Below, one piece after another: positions 59,480 to 64,000 of a DNA stretch of 64,000 nt. Source of the stretch: Aphelocoma coerulescens (lineage: Eukaryota; Chordata; Aves; Passeriformes; Corvidae); contig NC_091017.1 of the NCBI RefSeq assembly GCF_041296385.1, positions 11,278,001 to 11,342,000 of the forward strand, given 5' to 3'. The position numbers and the translations under genes are program-made. The notes beneath the pieces are model-generated. The model searched no databases, was not told the DNA's origin, and was given only the letters and a program-made list of their open reading frames with translations. Positions within the stretch are counted from its first letter, which is position 1; each line of letters starts with the position of its first letter.

Positions 59480-61473
59480 TTCAGCAGGCAGGAGACTAGG
59501 CAGCCACCCTTGTCTTGCAGCCCCGTTACGACGGGCCCCCGAGGCCCGCGCCCCGCGGCTTGGTTCTTCGCCTTTTCGAACACGCCGTACCTTCGTTCTC
59601 CCGGAGGCGGACGGTCGTCTGCTTCTGGCCCGGAACACTGTGCCCGGCAGCGAAGCGCTTTCTGCGGCAAGCTGCAAAGCGCCCGTCAGATGGCGATGCT
59701 GTCTGCCCGCTCCTTCTCGGCTCGAGTGTACCCCAGCGCACGCTGCCATCTCACAAGGAGCAAAGAGCTTCGGTAGACGTCTCGCACCCAGGAGAAAGGT
59801 GCCAGGACGACACCACGTTCTTCCTCACCCCTTCTCGTGGCCCAGATTGTGGTGCTGCCTTCAAAGCCGTGCGCATTGAAAGACTCCTCCAGCAAGTGCT
59901 TCTCCCCTGGCACACTTCGCTCAGCGAGAGCTGCGTGGGCAGCGTGGACTCAGCGAAACCGAAAGGGTGTTCTTGTAGCTCGAGCTTGTTGGAGAGGATG
60001 AAAGTTTGGTGAGAAGGTTTCACAGCTATGCAGGCTTGGCACAAAGATCTCGGAATGTAGAAACGTAGCATGAGGTAGAAATGGGAGCAAGTTTTGACAG
60101 AGAGTAAAAGGTGTTTTGCTGAAACACTGATCACTGAGTAACCGAGAAGGCAAAGGTTGGAGATTGAGTTGGAAGGAGATTTTTTTTTCACGATTAGGAC
60201 AACGGTATGTGAGTAGAAACAAGCACCCGTTTTTCACCAAGTAAATAAGTCTCGAGAAGGGCATAAGGAAATAGAAAAACATGTTTTGACCAAAAAGAGG
60301 GCTATCGCAGGCAAACAAGAAATGTTGATGTAGCAAGAAGAAGAAGAAGAAGAAGAAGAATGGGGGGGGTGTCTGAGAATTCTCCGTGGTAAGCTTCAAT
60401 TGGAACTTGCTTACTCTTGCGACTGGAGAAGAATGCCTATAATACGGCAGTGCTAGTAGTCATGATAGGCTACAGGCAAATGTAAAGGTATTGGTGTATG
60501 GTGCCTATTGCTTGTCGTGTTTTAAGACACTCAGCAAAGAAAACTATCTAACGCTTTGTAAGTTGAACAGAAAGCGGCTCCAGGCATGCCTACCAGCTGT
60601 AGCTGACAGCTGTAGGGCTGGCTCTGGATACCCACTCCCTGAAATGCTGTGACTTCGCCTATGCAAGAAACAGCTTTCAAGAGAGCCGCCTGAAGTCCAG
60701 AGAGCCCTTCGTGAGCCTTTTTCCTATGGCGCTGTGGAAAGAAACCATGCACGCTACACCGTGGGTGCGTGCAGCCTGCTCGAGCAAAAGCGGCAAAGTT
60801 CAGTGCCCTCGCTGGGCTTCCCTTTCGTGCAGACAACGTGAGGCGAAGAAGGAAGCCGCAGAGCAGCGGGCTTGCGTGTGCAGTGCACCGAGTTGCACAA
60901 GTCCAGCGAGGGCTCGTTCACGAGCCGAGCCGGCTGAGGGCGTCCTCGCTTCTGCCAAAGGGAACGCGGAGCCGTAGCGCTTCACCCCCCAGCGTGGAGA
61001 TAGGCACTTCCCTAGTGGTTCAGCCTTGCAGAGTCCCTGCAGCTAGAGCTCACCCAGGAGCAGGCGTCAAAGCAGAAGGCCTTCCTAAAGCACCCCTTCT
61101 CCAAGCAGCCTCCGGAAAGGGCACATCACACTGCGGCTCTGCGCCTTTCTTCTAAGACAGACGCCCGGCTATGCTTTCGCGCTCGCGAAAGCTCCTCCTT
61201 GGCAGCCTCCAGCAGCTGCTCTCATGGAGAACGGCCGTAGAAGTCAAAGCCAGTGCTGGGCTGCACCTTCGCCTTCCCCAAGGAAGAAGCAACAGCAAAC
61301 ACGTAGGTGCACTCTGTATTTCCCTCCTCCGCTGCGTCCTACATGCATTCGCGTTCTCCAAAACTCGGAGACTGAAGGGAAGGGCAATTGCTTCCCCAGA
61401 GAGCTGCAAGGGGACTTAGGCGGCAGCAGCACGGGTAACTGCCGTGGAACTTGCTCCTTTCCCAAGGAGTGAA
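59480..61473 (+). repeat. Repeat unit 31 (1994 bp, long AAG form)
   Basis: The 5' end is of the unit 26/28 type, followed by the long-AAG haplotype with A1256 and A1869. The microhaplotype is ACGTAGG, a private one-base derivative of ACGTCGG (A at 61305). Confidence 0.97.
60335..60358 (+). repeat. Expanded (AAG)8 microsatellite in unit 31
   Basis: Eight AAG triplets, same linked flanking alleles as in units 14, 16 and 18. Confidence 0.95.
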
Positions 61474-63456
61474 TTCAGCAGGCAGGAGACTCGGCAGCCA
61501 CGCTTGTCTTGCAGCCCCGTTACGACGGGCCCCCGAGCCCCGCGCCCCGCGGCTTGGTTCTTCGCCTTTTCGAACACGCCGTACCTTCGTTCTCCCGGAG
61601 GCGGACGGTCGTCTGCTTCTGGCCCGGAACACTGTGCCCGGCAGCGAAGCGCTTTCTGCGGCAAGCTGCAAAGCGCCCGTCAGATGGCGATGCTGTCTGC
61701 CCGCTCCTTCTCGGCTCGAGTGTACCCCGGCGCACGCTGCCGTCTCGCAAGGAGCAAAGAGCTTCGGTAGACGTCTCGCACACAGGAGAAAGGTGCCAGG
61801 ACGACACCACGTTCTTCCTCACCCCTTCTCGTGGCCCAGATTGTGGTGCTGCCTTCAAAGCCGTGCGCATTGAAAGACTCCTCCAGCAAGTGCTTCTCCC
61901 CTGGCACACTTCGCTCAGCGAGAGCTGCGTGGGCAGCGTGGACTCAGCGAAACCGAAAGGGTGTTCTTGTAGCTCGAGCTTGTTGGAGAGGATGAAAGTA
62001 TAGTGAGAAGGTTTCACAACTATGCAGGCTTGGCACAAAGATCTCGGAATGTAGAAACGTAGCATGAGGTAGAAATGGGAGCAAGTTTTGACAGAGAGTA
62101 AAAGGTGTTTTGCTGAAACACTGGTCACTGAATAACCGAGAAGGCAAAGGTTGGAGATTGAGTTGGAAGGAGATTTTTTTTTTCATGATTAGGACAACGG
62201 TATGTGAGTAGAAACAAGCACCCGTTTTTCACCAAGTAAACAAGTCTCGAGAAGGGCATAAGGAAATAGAAAAACATGTTTTGACCAAAAAGAGGGCTAT
62301 CGCAGGCAAACAAGAAATGTCGATGTAGCAAGAAGAAGAAGGATGGGGGGGGTGTCTGAGAATTCTCCGTGGTAAGCTTCAATTGGAACTTGCTTACTCT
62401 TGCGACTGGAGAAGAATGCCTATAATACGGCAGTGCTAGTAGTCATGATAGGCTACAGGCAAATGTAAAGGTATTGGTGTATGGTGCCTATTGCTTGTCG
62501 TGTTTTAAGACACTCAGCAAAGAAAACTATCTAACGCTTTGTAAGTTGAACAGAAAGCGGCTCCAGGCATGCCTACCAGCTGTAGCTGACAGCTGTAGGG
62601 CTGGCTCTGGATACCCACTCCCTGAAATGCTGTGACTTCGCCTATGCAAGAAACAGCTTTCAAGAGAGCCGCCTGAAGTCCAGAGAGCCCTTCGTGAGCC
62701 TTTTTCCTATGGCGCTGTGGAAAGAAACCGTGCACGCTACACCGTGGGTGCGTGCAGCCTGCTCGAGCAAAAGCGGCAAAGTTCAGTGCCCTCGCTGGGC
62801 TTCCCTTTCGTGCAGACAACGTGAGGCGAAGAAGGAAGCCGCAGAGCAGCGGGCTTGCGTGTGCAGTGCACCGAGTTGCACAAGTCCAGCGAGGGCTCGT
62901 TCACGAGCCGAGCCGGCTGAGGGCGTCCTCGCTTCTGCCAAAGGGAACGCGGAGCCGTAGCGCTTCACCCCCCAGCGTGGAGATAGGCACTTCCCTAGTG
63001 GTTCAGCCTTGCAGAGTCCCTGCAGCTAGAGCTCACCCAGGAGCAGGCGTCAAAGCAGAAGGCCTTCCTAAAGCACCCCTTCTCCAAGCAGCCTCCGGAA
63101 AGGGCACATCACACTGCGGCTCTGCGCCTTTCTTCTAAGGCAGACGCCCGGCTATGCTTTCGCGCTCGCGAAAGCTCCTCCTTGGCAGCCTCCAGCAGCT
63201 GCTCTCATGGAGAACGGCCGTAGAAGTCAAAGCCAGTGCTGGGCTGCACCTTCGCCTTCCCCAAGGAAGAAGCAACAGCAAACTCGGAGGTGCACTCTGT
63301 ATTTCCCTCCTCCGCTGCGTCCTACATGCATTCGCGTTCTCCGAAACTCGGAGACTGAAGGGAAGGGCAATTGCTTCCCCAGAGAGCTGCAAGGGGACTT
63401 AGGCGGCAGCAGCACGGGTAACTGCCGTGGAACTTGCTCCTTTCCCAAGGAGTGAA
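61474..63456 (+). repeat. Repeat unit 32 (1983 bp, T10)
   Basis: Matches unit 19, including GTATAG at 61998-62003, but has one extra T in the T run (62174-62183). The extra base shifts the frame of the long minus-strand reading frame found in other units. Confidence 0.97.
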
Positions 63457-64000
63457 TTCAGCAGGCAGGAGACTCGGCAGCCACGCTTGTCTTGCAGCCC
63501 CGTTACGACGGGCCCCCGAGCCCCGCGCCCCGCGGCTTGGTTCTTCGCCTTTTCGAACACGCCGTACCTTCGTTCTCCCGGAGGCGGACGGTCGTCTGCT
63601 TCTGGCCCGGAACACTGTGCCCGGCAGCGAAGCGCTTTCTGCGGCAAGCTGCAAAGCGCCCGTCAGATGGCGATGCTGTCTGCCCGCTCCTTCTCGGCTC
63701 GAGTGTACCCCGGCGCACGCTGCCGTCTCGCAAGGAGCAAAGAGCTTCGGTAGACGTCTCGCACACAGGAGAAAGGTGCCAGGACGACACCACGTTCTTC
63801 CTCACCCCTTCTCGTGGCCCAGATTGTGGTGCTGCCTTCAAAGCCGTGCGCATTGAAAGACTCCTCCAGCAAGTGCTTCTCCCCTGGCACACTTCGCTCA
63901 GCGAGAGCTGCATGGGCAGCGTGGACTCAGCGAAACCGAAAGGGTGTTCTTGTAGCTCGAGCTTGTTGGAGAGGATGAAAGTTTGGTGAGAAGGTTTCAC
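63457..64000 (+). repeat. Repeat unit 33 (partial, first 544 bp)
   Basis: The unit is cut by the window edge just after u543. It has C at u19, G at u269 and A at u309, plus a private lost CpG at 63912. Confidence 0.97.

Larger units (their letters stand above)
1..64000. repeat. Macrosatellite: tandem array of ~1,982-bp units, 32 full copies plus one partial
   Basis: The same ~1,982-bp sequence recurs head to tail across the whole window, always in the same orientation. Boundaries set at the EcoRI site give starts at 1, 1983, 3965, 5948, 7930, 9912, 11895, 13877 and so on to 63457. Copies differ by scattered substitutions and four kinds of small indel, with no insertion of foreign DNA and no inverted copy. 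Neither array end is visible. The family is not one I recognise. Known avian, mammalian and fish satellites could not be searched here, so it may already be catalogued. Homogeneity near 99 % and shared multi-unit haplotypes point to ongoing unequal exchange or conversion. Function, if any, is unknown. Confidence 0.98.

Noticed and set aside
1..64000. Dense bacterial-style coding on both strands
   Set aside because: Nearly all recurring frames start with GTG or TTG, overlap each other on both strands, have no ribosome-binding-site logic or recognised domain, and recur only because the DNA is a tandem repeat.
1..64000. CRISPR array or other short spaced repeat
   Set aside because: The period is ~2 kb and there are no unique spacers; the whole unit repeats.
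1..64000. Ribosomal RNA, 5S, histone or snRNA gene cluster
   Set aside because: I see no conserved rRNA or snRNA segments and no histone frame in the unit; the unit is also much shorter than a vertebrate 45S rDNA repeat.
1..64000. Assembly artefact (one unit copied by the assembler)
   Set aside because: Units carry distinct linked variants, private changes and several lengths, which a simple artefact would not make. The two identical multi-unit blocks still merit a read-level check.

Overview
The whole window is one tandem array. A unit of about 1,982 bp repeats head to tail 32 times in full, and a 33rd copy runs off the right edge after 544 bp. No flanking single-copy DNA is visible at either end, so the true array is longer than 64 kb. 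Copies differ from each other at roughly 0.3-1.5 % of positions (estimated by eye). This is a macrosatellite-style repeat. I recognise no gene, rRNA, tRNA, transposon protein, CRISPR array or bacterial operon in it. Unit coordinates below (u1-u1982) are those of the first copy; u1 is the first T of the TTC in the EcoRI site that marks each unit boundary.

Organism: a eukaryote, most likely a vertebrate. The reasons are the long homogenised tandem array, the absence of supported coding genes, and a variant spectrum dominated by CpG to TpG/CpA changes, which is what germline cytosine methylation leaves behind. A GC- and CpG-rich satellite would fit a bird (microchromosome or sex chromosome), but that is a guess; nothing here names a species.

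Layout of one unit: (1) u1-u530, GC- and CpG-rich, with few stop codons in several frames. (2) u531-u1080, AT-richer and purine-rich on the + strand, with alternating short A and T tracts, a T7-T10 run, an (AAG)n microsatellite and a G8/G9 run. (3) u976-u1164, a stretch with no variant seen in any of 32 copies, holding a 10-bp palindrome and a 7-bp-arm hairpin. (4) u1200-u1982, CpG-rich again, ending in a cluster of five inverted repeats between u1682 and u1978. Each unit also has two EcoRI sites, at u886 and at the boundary.

Array organisation: unit lengths are 1977, 1978, 1982, 1983, 1989 or 1994 bp. These are explained by four indels: a 5-bp loss that destroys a hairpin at u1682-u1701 (7 units), a 12-bp gain of AAG triplets (5 units), an extra G (6 units) and an extra T (1 unit). 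Diagnostic substitutions form haplotype blocks that cross the unit boundary and combine in mosaic fashion. Two recent multi-unit duplications stand out: a three-unit block (about 2757-8470, copied at about 8704-14417) and a two-unit block (about 45915-50107, copied at about 49874-54066). The pattern fits concerted evolution by unequal exchange and short conversion tracts. Open reading frames recur in every unit, but most lack an ATG and none shows a protein-like substitution pattern, so I call no gene.
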